Positions 10,857 to 24,671 of a DNA stretch of 64,000 nucleotides are shown piece after piece. The DNA lies in NCBI GenBank assembly GCA_946894095.1, contig OX335646.2, positions 19,276,077 to 19,340,076 on the forward strand. Direction: 5' to 3'. The position numbers and the translations under genes are program-made. Position 1 is the stretch's first letter, and each line of letters starts with the position of its first letter. The stretch is from Incurvaria masculella (Eukaryota; Arthropoda; Insecta; Lepidoptera; Incurvariidae). Under the pieces are notes generated by a model. That model was given only the letters and a program-made list of their open reading frames with translations. It was not told the DNA's origin and made no database searches.

Positions 10857-13800
10857 ATTGCATAGTAAAAAAACATATATGTATTTTAAATTGGTTACAT
10901 TGATATATGTATGATAGTAAAGTAAGTACAATATTAAAATCATATTCTGCTCTCGTAGCATCATGTCATACGCTTTATTATTACACGTAGTATAAAGGGT
11001 GATTGAAAATACGATACATTCCTTCTATATTTTAGAACGAATTTGCAACAAATTTGGCCCAGTAAAACGGGGGTGTAAGATCAATAGTTTTAGAGTTATT
11101 TAAGTTTAAAAATATAAACGATTTTACATGTATATTAGTTTTATTTTTATTTTCTGTGTTATTATGTTCTTTCAGAAAAGTTCCATATTTTTTTTTGTTT
11201 AGTTCGGTTTGCGCCGTCGATTTTACTTTAAATAAAGGTCCTCATTAAGGTGTTTAAAACCAGTCAAAAATAAAATAACATTTGCTTATGTACACGATTA
11301 CAATTTGAGTGGTATATTTTAATTAAATGTTTAATTGTGCGCATTCATACATGCTCCAAAAAACTCACTCAACGGGTATTCACATGCAAATAAAAATATT
11401 ATCTTCTTAAAGCTTAATATGTTTATTATTTCATCTATCTTTTTCCACTCTTTATCTAAATCGCACACCAAACTTTGTATGGAATACAAAGTTTGTGTAT
11501 ATTTTAGGAACTGACTTTGGAAGTTCGCCTGCCTCCCGAAAGGTTATAATAATGTATGTTCTCTAAGTGAAAAGCTTGAAGTGAGGTTTTTCCAAACTGT
11601 TCCCGCAATCATTTGGAGCTCACGTAATGAATGGGCGACCCCATATCATATTTAATTTAATTAACAGTTCCTATACAAAACTAAGTTTCAGTTTGACCCA
11701 ACGAATAATGGAGCATTCGGAGAAATAGCGCGTCGCCCTTAGCACAAGATGGCCGGCGCGGCGCGCGGGTGAGGAGGCAAGGGAGGGGGTAACGGGCGGC
11801 AGCAGAGGCAGCACTATGCGGCCTAACCGCTGTCGACAACACCGGTCACTGTTTGCGGCTACAAAGGATGAGTCCAACACACTAGGATTGGTGGCACATG
11901 AAAGCATTTTACAAGGGCTTGCTGACTAGAAGGCATAAGAAATGTTTAATTTGAGCCCTTTCGAAAGTTTTATGTTTATTAATTTATTCGAATTGTAAAT
12001 ATGTTCCTTATCGAGCATTTGGCGGATGAAAAACTATTTGGAAAAAGGTGTCCGACACTTTTGCTGTCAAAGAGACAGAGCTTTGGAAGAAGAGAATTTG
12101 GAAGTTTAGAAGCTCCGCTTGGGTAAATGTTTTTTGCATCTTGTCATTCGCGGGTAATCCCATTCAAATCGCAGGAAAAGCACGATATGTCCAGTCAAAG
12201 AATACGAACTGTCAACCCATGCTTCGTGCACTACTATGGGATGACAGTACGAATTGCTTTATTCTGTGGCGTATGTTCGTTTTAAAATTGTATGAAAAAA
12301 CGGGGCTGTTGTACCTACATAATCCATAACGAAAGAAACTTCCTAACCCAAGTAATTTTTTTACTAGATATTGATCACCATTTCGTTCATCAGCGTGTTA
12401 TTAACGAATGCCGAATGCCTTGGGATTGACGTCCGAATGCCAAATATTAGAAACGCATTGCCAGCTTAGCACAAACTGCGAAGTTGCAGTGGCTCCCAAC
12501 ACGGAAGCGTTATTCAATTTGGGAATGATATTGTTGGAACGTAGCCGCTCGCTGCATAGCATATACTCAGCCAACTCACGGATGGAGGCTCCTTGCGTGT
12601 AAATACGATAAAGTATATGTATGTAATGTATTTTAACGGAAGATGAATTCAATCACTTTGTTCGAGAGAACGTGAAAAAGAAAACTTTATTATTAGAAAG
12701 CTAAAGCAAAGACATGCAAGAATCAACAAGGAATGGTTTCTTAGCTTGATTAAAAAAAGCCAGATTCAAATTACTTATTTATAATTGTAAAGCGTCATAT
12801 GCCATCTACCCTAACAAAACAATTCATTCTAATAGTAGTAACCGATCACAAGCTTTAGGGCAAAAGGGCATGTGACCACGGATATCCTGTGAATATCACA
12901 ATGAATTAGCATGTACATTCAAATATATTACATGTAAATTGTTTATATAATAGACGTTAAATTTTGAATGAATTTAAATATTTTAAATAATATAGTATAA
13001 AAAAAAGGACGAAACTATAATATTTAGTTTGACGGCTTACCGCGCGTGTGAGAAGCAGGACGTTTCAGGAAGTCAGGAGCCTCACATGGGCTCCATCTTC
13101 AGGAGAACGTGCCTGTCGCGACGGAGGTAGGCACGTTACTGACTACTAAACCAGCGGACAATCTAGACGCTTCCAACGATACCTCAATCGTAAAATTATG
13201 ATAAGTAGTCCAGAAGTGATGAGAGTAATAAACGAACATACATACATACCCATATACATTCACATCGGCCAAATACTTTTTGCTTCACCGTAGTCGCGTA
13301 AAAAATGTAGTGAATTGGAACATTAAACCAATGTCAAGTTATTTCCACTCGACATGTTTATGTGGGGACCGTTATTTTAGACCTAGTACAATAGATTTCT
13401 GAAAAGTGGCTCCTTAACGCATATTTTTAGCTTAACCTCCAAAAAAAAAAGGGGTTTACTCGATTTCTCGTTAGCTGCCTGCACATTTAGATAAGGACTG
13501 TGTCAAGCAGCTAAAGGAGGAACAATAGAGCCTGCTACAGCAGCATGGAGCGGGCGACACCGCCACATTATCCCGTCCGAGGCTTAACGTAATGTTGTTG
13601 AGGAAACAACTGGAATTGTTGCAAAGCAAACTCCATTCTGTGGCCCATTGTGGAACAGTTTATGGTAATCAGTATTGTGTTGAGGTTACGATTGATTGTA
13701 TTTTGACCAATAGGAGCAGCATATAGTCATGACGCAATTTTGATTAGAAATTTAAAATGTTTCATTTTATACGGTTTCTGCACACATAAAAATGACTAGG

Positions 13801-15853
13801 CTAATTTCATAATTGAGAAATTCTTCAATTCGCCCTCGATGCTTCAAATGAAAAAACGTTCAATTCATTTCTGATTTCTTCTGTAAGCTCAGATGGCTTG
13901 TGTAAGGCCTAGACTAAAGAGATGGTGGGAAAAAAACAACTACAAAAGCTGTTTGCGCTCTACAAAACTCTACCGATTCGCACTGGCATCTGAGTAATGA
14001 TGTCAACCCCAAGGTTTTTGCTCGTTTAGAAAGACGGACCCGCAGCTACATTTAAACCAGCTCAGTGGATGCTTCGACACTCTGATCTGTCTGGAAACAT
14101 TCGTCCTGTGATAACTACCGCTAGATTTCGTCGCAGGTAGGAGGATTTGCTTGTATAACGGGATGATCTTTGGTCTTCTTGATTCGAAGAACACAGGGCT
14201 ATTCCATTTATGTAGCTGATGGAAACTGGGTGGGTAGATTGAGATTGAATGTCAATACTTAGCTAATAAACAATCATTCGGTGCCAAAGAATTTTTTGGC
14301 AAACCGATCGATGTTGCAATTCAATTTGCTTCGCAATCTTCACCCGCTGAAGGTGAGACCTTGCTCTAAAATGTGCGAGGCGCAAGTAGTGCGGTAACAC
14401 GATTACAAGTTCGCCAGACGGTACATAACGAATGTTCGTGACACGGCTGAGCAGCGCCAAACGCGCAACTGCTCTCTCGCTGCCAAAATTACTTACTTTG
14501 CTCCACCCTTGCCATAGTAAACCAGAGGAATACTTTCTGTTCTTTCTTTCAAATCACAAAGGTTACAAAATATACCAACCATCAAATTTGAAATGTAGAG
14601 ACTTGTCATCATCGAAGGGATGAAAAACGTCAGTTTATTCATTATATCTAACTTTACAAAATTGTTTGGTTTTTTAAATATTTATACTTAATTAGCTATG
14701 GTAGCCGGCTCCACTCGGATCGACTTCGGTTTAGACATTAACGTTTGCGGGGCCTAAAATCAGTATTAGGACTTTTACGAACATTTAAAAAAACATTTTT
14801 TCATTCATTCTATTTTTATAAAACATTGTAAAATGTTTTTGGGGTACACAGAAAAAACACCTAATTTTAATTACGGTTGGATCAATTGTTCTGGAACGCA
14901 TAGAGTTTGTCCTCTACCACAAATATTGGACCGGTTATGTGATTTGATCAAACAGAACTAGTTTAGGGTATTGAAAAAGTCTAGTTAAAAGTCATCCTCA
15001 GTTATTTGATCAAACACATGTTTATATCACTTAACTGTGACGCAAAGCACGAGCATACACGCCACCTTGGATGCTGTTCTTTAAAGAAAACGTACTATAC
15101 TGGTTTTACTATGCCCTAGGTCCTCCGTCACCTGAAGGTGTGCAAACTAATAAGTTCTAAGTGAGTCTTTGCGTTCTCTACGATAATTCAACATCGCTGA
15201 ATCTTGATGGGTAGAGCTTTTTTAATTTTCCTGCGTTAACCTATCTTTACATCTCTAAATATAGCTTAAATAATTCCTGAATTAAGAAATATCAAAGATG
15301 AAGTGGTGCCATATCATAAATGGAACCCCCTAGACAAGTCGGAAATGAATATAACAGACAAATATTTAAATCGATTAAGATCTGTGATCACAAAATTCAT
15401 TCGGAACATCCAGTACACACATATTTAAATATAATCATACATATTATTCCAATGAGTGGGATATGAAAATTAACTATCATGAAAAAATATTTTAGATATA
15501 GTCCCGAGTAGATCCAGTTCCTCAGCTAGTAACGAACACTGGAACACTTTATGTGTTCTCATTTAATACCGACCTATTTTCCTGAAACACTACATAATTG
15601 ACAACACCCTTCAATGTGACTGAATTGAATGAACAATGAGCAAAGGTTCAGGTGGAAAATTTGATTACGTTTATTAATTGATATTGAGAGCGTTCAATAG
15701 AGTTCTGATAGTGGCCTCGCAAATTTACCCTTCATTGACTGTAACAACTATTCAAAATCTACTATTTGAACATTAAACTAAATAACATGAAGAATAAATA
15801 AGAATCTTTGTATACATTATTATAACTTTACATTATTTTACGCTACTGTCTTA
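10857..15853. other. About 5 kb without a recognised gene
   Basis: AT-rich with many short frames. 11740-11850 is GC-rich (ggccggcgcggcgcgcggg) without a convincing ORF. 11469-11496 is a small hairpin (aaactttgtat / atacaaagttt). 13020-13140 is GC-richer and shares tttgacggcttaccgcgcg with 7290-7312 in reverse. No RNA gene or exon could be supported. Confidence 0.45.
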
Positions 15854-16050
15854 AGGGGCGATTTTTCAATCCTCAGATAGTATTTATCGGACTGATAGTA
15901 TAAATTCACGTTTGTCAAAAGACGGATAGTCATTGTCGGAGAATTATATCTTCTATCACAATAATCGTACTATAATTTTACTAATACACATATGGGCTTA
16001 CTTTATCTGATGGATAAGCAGAAGCATAAATAAATTGAAAAATCAGCCCT
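15854..16050 (-). mobile_element. MITE, TA-target family A (copy 2)
   Basis: A 197-bp element with ends AGGGGCGATTTTTCAAT and ATTGAAAAATCAGCCCT, flanked by TA on both sides (15852-15853, 16051-16052). Read on the minus strand it follows the copy at 672-903 along its length, but lacks about 35 bp near one end. Confidence 0.8.
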
Positions 16051-18139
16051 TAGTCTCATAACTTGTTATGTAATTGAAGACAACAAATGACTGTATCATT
16101 AACGTATAGATTCCGAGTAGAATTTATAGTCGATAAAAAAGTAACTTTTTAAGGCTGCGACTTAAAATTTGTATGAATGAAACGAATGGCGAACGTTAGT
16201 AAATAAAGAAAAAAACAGTAATAAAACCTCTTGAACGTAACAAAAATATTTAATCCTGATTCTAGCAGTTAAAAACCCACTAAGAATAACTTCATAATTT
16301 CCCTTAATATTTTATGAAGTCGATGAAACTACAGAATACGTCACAAATTTATATTGGGAAATAATTTTAAATTATTTTCGATTTCCTTATGAAAATAAGA
16401 TATAAATTTTCATGAAATCCGGAATCCGCAGCTTCAAATCCTGCTGCAGATATATTTTGAGACGAAATATTTTCCAAAACTGATACTGATAATCCTTCAC
16501 TTCATAAAATAAATTATGATTAATTTATACTGGAGTGTTATAATTACAGTTAATATAGATCTATCTTCTTAATTCTTCAGGCGTAAAATAGGGACGGAAA
16601 CTATTTAATTTTAAAATTATTACACGCCAGTGATGGTGCACTTCACGCCTATAATTTGCAACAACAATTTACAGGGAGTGTCTTTGGTTTTAACATTATT
16701 AAATTTAGCCTTATCAAACTTAACAGGCCAATTTAAATTAGCATGGTAATATTAGCATGAACTCCGTTGATTGTTGCGAATCTCAAATTTTCGAAATATT
16801 TCTCCGTTCACTGTTTTCCTCCCACGGGCAATTGCTTCCAATCAATACTGATTAGTGCTGGCAGGACATCAAAGGACGTGTATCTCTCTTGATTGGGCAA
16901 ACCACAACCTCTGACTATTAGCAGTGGCGATTCTGCCAACTACTCTTTACTGTGAGCGTGTATGTACATGCATAGCTCCCCCTGTGTCCAACTTAGTGAA
17001 CGATCATAATTTAGATGACAAAGATTGTACGTCTCTACGTCTGTTTCTGGGATAAATCACCAACTAACTTCACTAATCTGGTTTAAGTAGAAGTTTATGC
17101 TATTGCCGGTAACAAGAAATTAATGAAATTATGATTATGCAACTTAAATAATAAAAGACTATTTTCCGAATATCTCCTCGAGCTGAAAGTGTATTAAGGT
17201 AATTTGTGTATAGATGTATGAGTGTATAAAGGTATCTCAACAATTTTTGGATAAACTACAAAATTATTTCCATGAATGTTTACCATATAAAAATTAGTAA
17301 AATTAAGTTTAAAAAATATCAATTACGTAAATTTGAAAAAAAAAATTCAATATCTGAGATGTTTGATTGGATCGTATCACGGATTAAAATATGCGAAAGA
17401 TGTTTTTAATTCGTAATGTTGGTTAGAGTACGACATATTTTTATGTTAAGGCGCTAGGACTAGCCAACTACTCGCGCCATACAAATGCACTTTTTAACAA
17501 ATGTAATAATATGTAGTGAAACGCTTCAGCAAATCCAAATAGAACTCCAGACTGATAATGGATTGTTAATTTTTTTTTATTCCATCATTTATTTAAATAA
17601 TAATAAAAATAAAAAAAGTTGATTTTTCTCATTAGAAATCTTCTAGATATAAGCAAAAACAGTATATATGCATAAACAAAAAATTCCATTTGCTTTTAGA
17701 TTTCTACATTTAGTCAAAAAAGTTCGGAAATGGACACCGTTTCCGCAATGTATTTTGTATAGAAAAAGGAAACATACATTAACGAAAATCATTCGATTCC
17801 TAGACAAGGAATCATATATTGTAAGGATGACACTTATAATCGTCAGACTTAGTTAGTTTACTTGGGGTGCCTCGTCTAACTTTGCGATTTGGCTAGTACC
17901 AGGCCCTTAAAATATAACGCTTTATTGATACGATTTCTTATGAACATAACATTTCTTAAACATGTTTACTATACTGACCACACAATAGGGTATTTTCGAA
18001 CTGTTTCAGGGGTTGCGAAAACCTGTTTCAGGGGGCGCATAAAAAAAAAGGTGCTACTTGACACATTCAATTCGAAGGACCCTAGGGGATACTTTGGGAA
18101 AAAATACCTCGGCTTTCCACAGTTAACCGACACTATAGA
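16051..18139. other. No gene recognised
   Basis: AT-rich; several short frames near 17668-18215 are chance ORFs with no domain. Nothing assignable. Confidence 0.5.
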
Positions 18140-18197
18140 AAACCGGCCAAGTGCAAGTCGGACTCGCACACGAAGGGTTCCGTACTATCGTACCAAA
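18140..18197 (+). repeat. Left part of a (GACG)n interspersed repeat
   Basis: Reads aaccggccaagtgcaagtcg and then agggttccgtac, the typical start of a very abundant lepidopteran repeat. It is cut at the run of A before 18198 and continues at 19557. A second copy at 54204-54497 shows the uninterrupted arrangement. Confidence 0.7.
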
Positions 18198-18510
18198 AAA
18201 AATGAAATGAAATGAAATGAAAAAATACTTTATTTGCAGCCATACGGTACAAAAAGGAGGAAATTAATGTCATAAGGCATTCTCTACCATTCAACCTTAG
18301 AGATGTAGGAGAGGTGCAGTGAGGCGGGCAAAAAATAAACGTAAAACAAAATGAATTAGCGAAAATATTAACTAACCTAAAAATAAGGATTAATATATTA
18401 AAATAAATTACATACAAATATGTACATACAATTAAACATATTAATAGGTATAAGATACAAATACACAAATATTATTTTAGAACATATGAACAGATTTACA
18501 CATAAAAAAA

Positions 18511-18589
<79 letters not shown>

Positions 18590-19556
18590 TATATATATTT
18601 GATAAATGGTGTGAAAAAAAATACTCTTGATTTTTGAGAACAATGTGACAAGAAACAATCAGGAAGTAAGGAAATGACATTTAAGACGCTCTTTAAATAT
18701 ATTAATTGAGATGTGCGTACATCAAGTGGAAGCTGGTTCCACATACGCGCAGCGCTGACAGCGAAAGAATCCGTGTAGAATGAAGAACTATGTCCCGGAA
18801 TAGCAAGAAGCAAATTATTTGAGGATCTGAGAGGTAGGCCATGAGAACAGAGGAGTTCTATCCTATCAGTAAGATTTTTAGGAGCAGCTGGATTATTCAA
18901 TAAACCAAAGAGAAGGGAAAGAACATGGGTATTTCTGCGTTTACGAATGTCAAGCCAATTAAGTGAGGCGCGAAAATTAGAAATATGATCAAACTTACGC
19001 AACCCATATATATATCTTATGCAAATGTTTAGAAGTCGGTCAAGTTTGTTAAGTAGGTATTCATCTAAATCTGGATAGCAGATATCAGCATAATCAAGTA
19101 TGGGAAGCAACAAAGAGTTTACGAGCGTAATTTTAGTGTTGATAGGAATAAAGTTTTGCAAACGCTTGAGAGAGTGCATGCTACCGAAAACCTTGCGACT
19201 AACTTCACTGACTTGTTTACTCCATGATAGAGTTTCATCAATCCAGAGTCCCAGGTTTTTGACATGTTTGCTGTAAGGGACAGCAATCCCGTCAAAAACA
19301 ATGGGAGGCAGACTTTGACGATCCAACTTAGCCAACATCATGTGAGAGCCTATTATGATAGCCTGTGTTTTTGATGGATTGACTAATAATCCAAACCGAC
19401 TAGCCCAATCGAGAGCAGTATCTAAGTCAATGTTCATGAGAGAGATAGCAGATATTACATCATCAAGTCGAAAGTGCCTATACAACTGCAAGTCATCGGC
19501 GTACGAATGGAAGCGGGAAAGAAAGAGTCCAACAATGGAGTTAATAAAGACTGAGA
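18198..19556 (-). pseudogene. 5'-truncated CR1/jockey-type LINE, reverse transcriptase C-terminal half
   Basis: On the minus strand the element begins inside the reverse transcriptase, just upstream of the catalytic YADDLQLY motif (codons near 19490-19510). It is then open to about 18600 and shows typical LINE thumb and C-terminal signatures: the LDTALDWASRFGLLVNPSKT region, DYADICYPDL, RYIYGLRKFDHISNFR and SAARMWNQLPLDVR. Endonuclease, ORF1 and the front of the RT are missing, as expected for target-primed truncation. Compared with the copy at 62118-63029, the last ~20 codons (18690-18730) are frameshifted and the frame runs into a (TA)n microsatellite. The 3' end is a short ttcat repeat instead of poly(A), which fits CR1-like elements. 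It is inserted into the (GACG)n repeat. Confidence 0.8.
18515..18598. repeat. (TA)n microsatellite in the LINE 3' UTR
   Basis: About 40 uninterrupted TA units ending in taaatatatatattt. The copy of this LINE at 62118 has only a short at-rich stretch here, so the repeat probably expanded after insertion. Confidence 0.95.
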
Positions 19557-19820
19557 ATCACTTTTTTGTATGGGGCCCCCCTTTAATTTTAATTATTTTT
19601 TAATCTTACCTATTTGTTGTTATAGCGGCAAAATAAATACACACTCTGTGAAAATTTCAGCTGTCTATCTGTTACGGTTACTGAGATACAGCCCTGTGAC
19701 AGACGGACGGACGGACGGACGGACGGACGGACGGACGGACGGAAGGACGGACGTACGGACGGACAGCGGAGGCTTAGTAATAGGGTTCCGTTTTCACCCT
19801 GTGGGTACGGAACCCTAAAA
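19557..19820 (+). repeat. Right part of the (GACG)n interspersed repeat
   Basis: Continues from 18197: gtatggggcccccctttaat, ttgttgttatagcggcaa, gtgaaaatttcagctgtc, then (GACG)n at 19698-19765, then aatagggttccgtttt and gggtacggaaccctaaaaa. agggttccgtac at 18174 and gtacggaaccct here are inverted partners. Non-coding; the precise class is uncertain. Confidence 0.7.
19698..19765. repeat. (GACG)n microsatellite
   Basis: About 16 GACG units with a few substitutions near the right end (aaggacggacgtacgg). It is part of the interspersed repeat; the copy at 54418-54439 has about five units. Confidence 0.95.
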
Positions 19821-21274
19821 ATTATGTACAGGATCGGGTAGATTTTTTCTGAGGAACTTGGATCTACTGTTTTTCCCATTCTCGAGCTTTGTCACTTTTC
19901 CTATTTCCTCTAAATTAATTTAAATAATCTCACCGAAACCCGCTGCTAACTCTGACGTTGTTTGCTCATCTGCAAAATCTGCATCTGCTTCCACGATCAC
20001 TTTTAATTTTTCAATATTAGGTCCACGGGTTTGTTCTGTAGGTCAAAATTTCCAGAACGAAGAAATCGGAACCAAAATGTACCGTGATTTATTTTATAGT
20101 AGCTTCCCCATACACATAATTAATCCTTAGAGTTTTTTCTGCAACACTGGTGCCACAGTAAAACTCGTATTCGTAAATAACAATCAATTAAGTTTTCCAT
20201 ACTGTCAACAGAACAATGCCAAAGAAAAAAACAAATGGCTCGAAAACAGTGATATGTACGAACATAAATTAATCACTCAATTAACCCAAATATACAAGCC
20301 TACATTTGAATCCTTACCAAACGCCAGTTTTTTTAAATTAAAGTGTCCAGTTCGACAAAATGCCAATTTCATATGTAAAGACCTAATATTATGAACGGAC
20401 ATTCATTAATTATCTTCATGCAAAGAGGTGAAATTCAAATTTCTTCATTAAAATACACAGTCAAACGAATGGAATTGTACTAACCATCTTAGCGAGCAAC
20501 AGAATGGGACTAGCGGCAAGGTGCATGAGGTGATATTCCAAAATACACAATTCTCTCTTGCGGGTATTGTTCACAAAACAAACACAATGGGCTTAAATTA
20601 ATAATACGTTGGGCGATGACAAAGAGATTAATCTATGGAGTGCGGGCTGCGTCCCTTCAGGCAGGCGAAGGGCGGGGCTGGAGCGTTTGCGGGGGCGAAC
20701 TGGAGAGGTTGTGTGAAGGGAACCGACCACAGTAACTCAATTAGTTGGCATTTTGTTTTTTGCGAGATCACTTTGAATGCATTATTATAAATTAATTTTA
20801 ATGTATTTATATTCAATAACAATGAAACGTTTTTTTTGCAAAAGACTTTTGGTGCCACAAATGGAGATCAAAAATAAAAAAAATGGGATTTATTCACATA
20901 TAATACAAAACTGAAAAAAAAAATCATTTATTCGTTTATTTGCTTTCATAAGGTTTGTATACACTAATGGATTCCATGTACGAGATGCTCGATTACCAGA
21001 GACGAAGAAGAATTGACAGGAAACTTCGCCTGGAGTTATAATACAAAAATATATTATAGTCTTAGCTTTTATAAAACATTATGTCAATTATTTTAAATGC
21101 TAACACATACATACCTAGAAGTTTCAGCTGAAAAAATATTCATACACTCTGCATTAATATTTTGGCTTGTTTATTGATTTGAGCAAGATTAAAATGAGGT
21201 TAACAAACTGCACGTCCGAGAATTATATAAAAAACAAAAGAAGCCAGCTATGAAAAAAAAAGAATCAAAGACGC
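19821..21274. other. No gene recognised
   Basis: AT-rich flank of the giant-LTR element. 20640-20710 is GC-rich (ggcgaagggcggggctgg) without a supported ORF. 20990-21060 weakly resembles 32830-32880. The last four bases, acgc, are the target duplication of the element that follows. Confidence 0.45.
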
Positions 21275-22127
21275 TGTAATGAATCCACCCTCCTACAATA
21301 ATCTTTTTTCGGTCGGACTCTTACATAAATGGCAACGTAATCATCTGAGGATCCTACATTTCCGTAGACGTTCAGATTCAAGCTAAATCGTCAAATTATA
21401 TTTCATAGAGTTTATTATTTATTTCACATGGTCATAATTAATTTAGAAAACCTTTTATCGGTAGATAATGTCATTGTAAAGATGTACATGTCAGATTTGG
21501 TTCATGAAATTTACTTTCAATGAATCGTCATGTGCACTTATCAGATTCATTGAATTCTGAATATACAGTGTCGGACTCCAAAGCTTGTGATTTTGGATGC
21601 TCGCTTAAGGGATCCCTTAGACTCTAAAAGAGCCTCTCAATGGCCATCGACACTCACGTATATCCGACACTGATATATGTAATCGATTCAAACCGTATTG
21701 AATGGGTCCTAATTCTTATCTAACCGATCAATGTCGTAAACTTTAGATATTGTTCAATCATTTATTTAAAATTGGAAGTTGTGGGCCCACATTAGAAAGT
21801 TATAAGTATTTCTTAATAATGATAATACATTTATCCACGACTGTTTTGAGTGCAACAAACAACCCAGAGTAATAGGAAGTCAATTATTCGAATCGCGGTG
21901 ACCTGTAACGCCTTAGTTCACCAATAGACAAACTGACATATTGAAGGTTATTATACGTACTGATGATGAGTATTTCCGGCATATTTATATGAATGGTTAG
22001 CTTATATACTGATCATAAAATGTGTTTTAACATCAGTTCAGCCAACATAATAGATTAAGGAGAATAGGCTGCATAAACACTGTAATCAGGGCTAAATGCG
22101 CAATAATAGCAAATCAATGTAGTAATA

Positions 22128-22480
22128 AAACCCATTAAATCTCTTTTAAAGGCTCAATACACAGTAAGAGAAGATAATAGATGAATTAGTCCTTATAAGA
22201 CCACCTTACCAAATGCTTGCTCCATGGCTCAATACACAGTGTCAGCAAACCATTTGGCAATATATTTTAAAACCCATTAAAACTCTTTTAAAGGCTCAAT
22301 ACACAGTAAGAGATGATAATAGATCAGTCTTTATTAGACAACCTTACCAATTGCTTGTTCCATGGCTCAATACACAGTGTCAGCAACCCATTTGGCAATA
22401 TATTTTAAAACCCATTAAATCTCTTTTAAAGGCTCAGTACACAGTAAGAGAAGATAATAGATTGATTAGTCTTTACTAGA
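22128..22480. repeat. ~140-bp tandem repeat inside the LTR, 2.5 units
   Basis: Units start with aaacccattaaa (about 22128, 22269, 22408) and contain ggctcaatacacagtaagag and ccatggctcaatacacag. The same array is at 36704-37056 in the other LTR. An 88-codon open frame across it only reflects the repeat. Confidence 0.9.
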
Positions 22481-24608
22481 TTTATTATATTATATTAAAG
22501 TTGATACGGCATTTAAACAACCACTCATAGAAATAGAACATTTACATTCGTGTAAATATTTTAATCCGACTGCAGTACATTGAGTACTGCATCCAATGCA
22601 AAAATATGTCAAAACGTTCAACGATGACAGTAACATTATCTTGGTATAGTAATTTTATATTCATTTCCAACCAGCTCTGGAACGAGGTTCTCAGTTTAGA
22701 TGGTATTCATATCACCCCTACTCATCTCTAAAATCAAAGCACCATTCAATACTAAGCTGACCTGTAGTTAGGTCTCGAATGTTGATGAATTATATACCTA
22801 ACCCATCCGTTTGTACCTTGTGTATTACAACAACGGCTCTATTCCCAAAACCCTGAATACATACCGCATAAGATGTACACATATATATTTGAAGTCTGAC
22901 CAACTTCGGTATGGCCCGGTGTTTGTAGGCTTAATAACATTAATGATAATTTGTAAACAATGGAAGTTATACTTTGTATTTATGTAAACCCTCATCGACA
23001 CTAGGATAGTCAAAATATGATCTCCCCTTTTTATATTTTTATTCTGTTTTTAAAGAGAATAGGAAACTTCAACAATAGATCAAGGCAATTGCAATTTAAA
23101 TAAGGTAGCACCGAAATGTAACCAAAACTCAAGAAAGCAACAATGTATTAGATGTGATTTTTCCGAGTCTAAAATCCCCTTAATTCGTCCAACATTCATA
23201 CTACCTTCTTGAACGACTGTTCGCCACGTTAAACTCATAGAAATCCGTAAACATATACGGTTACTTATATCTAGCTCACGGTTAATCATTCATCACATAA
23301 ATTTACTTATTTTTAACTACCTAACTCGGATTAATCACAACATGATTATTAAGTAAAACAATAAACAATCTGATCTATAGTAAATTTAACTTATTTCAGC
23401 ACTACCTTTTATAATTCGGTGTATCGGCATCACATGGGTAGACTGATCCTATCAAAAATAATCTGGTTTCTATGTATCTTGTTTCATGCGATTCATTTGG
23501 GTATTGTAGGCAGGCTACAAAAACATAAATCTATGTAAATGTAAAGCAATATGCTTCCTATAACAGAAACAGTCAGTAACTGTAAATATGGTTTATTCTT
23601 CTATTCAATTAGGTGTAAACAAACATTCATTATGAATGTCTAAGGTGAAAATAAGTTAAATTTATCTGGATGAAAACTTAGTGCTGTACCTATTTAGGTG
23701 CAGCCAGGCCTAGGATGGTAGACGCACAAGCTGGTGAACCCTTCAAAGATAATAGCTTGTCCAACACCAACATGTATACACCATTACGCCTTCTTCCAAA
23801 AAGGATTGGCTGATATGATGTATTTTAAGTTATGTGCATCTTCCAATCGCAAATTTACTTATATCTAACTAATCTCTGCCTCAATTACTCCGAATGCCAA
23901 AACAAGATAACTTCCGAACCTTTCAGTCAGCGTCTACACTACATCAACCGTACCTCACAATCTTACAATTTCAAATATCAAAATAATGTATTCATATAAC
24001 TTTGAAGCAAATTTAATTATTTTGAATCCATTCTAACATTAACAAATCAACATTTCAAAAGCTATGAGGTTTGGTTGACTTTTTTGGGTGGGAATACCTT
24101 AATTAACAATACTGGAAGCATTTGAATTTGAAAAGATAACTAACTGCTAATGAATTCTCACAAGCTTCGTCTAGTATCATCCAGTTGATCACATGTTTCT
24201 AGTCTTAACTAATTACTTCATGAAAGTTCGAAACGAATCCAGATTAATAAAACAAGCTAAAAACCCACTCACGTCTCCCGAATGCTCGATACACAACGTC
24301 TTAAATCTAAGGTTACGTTAATAATGCCTTGTCTATTGTTATAACCAATTAAATATAGTCACAATATAATATCCGTTAGCATTTAATCAACGAAACAAAT
24401 GCTTCCTTTCAATGTTAAACTTTGGCCAAACCTTAAATAAATGGTTTAATTCAATAACTTCCAATTAAATAGTGCTTTGATTTAGAAAGAAATAATAAAG
24501 AGTAATAATCTACTCACGTAATGCTGGCACAGTCTCACACTCGCGATAATAATGAAGGCTGCACGGACTGCGGCGGCGGCACGGACGTGGCGGCTGCACT
24601 GGAAGGAG

Positions 24609-24671
24609 ACGTCTTGCGCAGGCGGCTACCGAGGCACGAATGCTCGTTGCGCGTCGCCGCGTAAGGGTATA
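24609..24671 (-). promoter_or_regulatory. Core promoter in the 3' LTR (minus strand)
   Basis: Identical to the element described at 39203-39265: TATA-like TTTATAC with TATA at 24671-24668, initiator A at about 24641, DPE AGACGT at 24614-24609. In this LTR copy, transcription would run leftward out of the element into the flanking DNA. Confidence 0.5.

Noticed and set aside
18398..18680. Open frames of alternating Ile-Tyr on both strands
   Set aside because: They are translations of the (TA)n microsatellite, not proteins. The same applies at 27328-27450.
22213..22479. 88-codon ORF repeated at 36789-37055
   Set aside because: It lies in the 140-bp tandem repeat of the LTR, and its identity in both copies follows from LTR duplication. 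No domain.
22128..22480. CRISPR-like array
   Set aside because: Repeat units are long (~140 bp), contiguous and without unique spacers; the window is eukaryotic.
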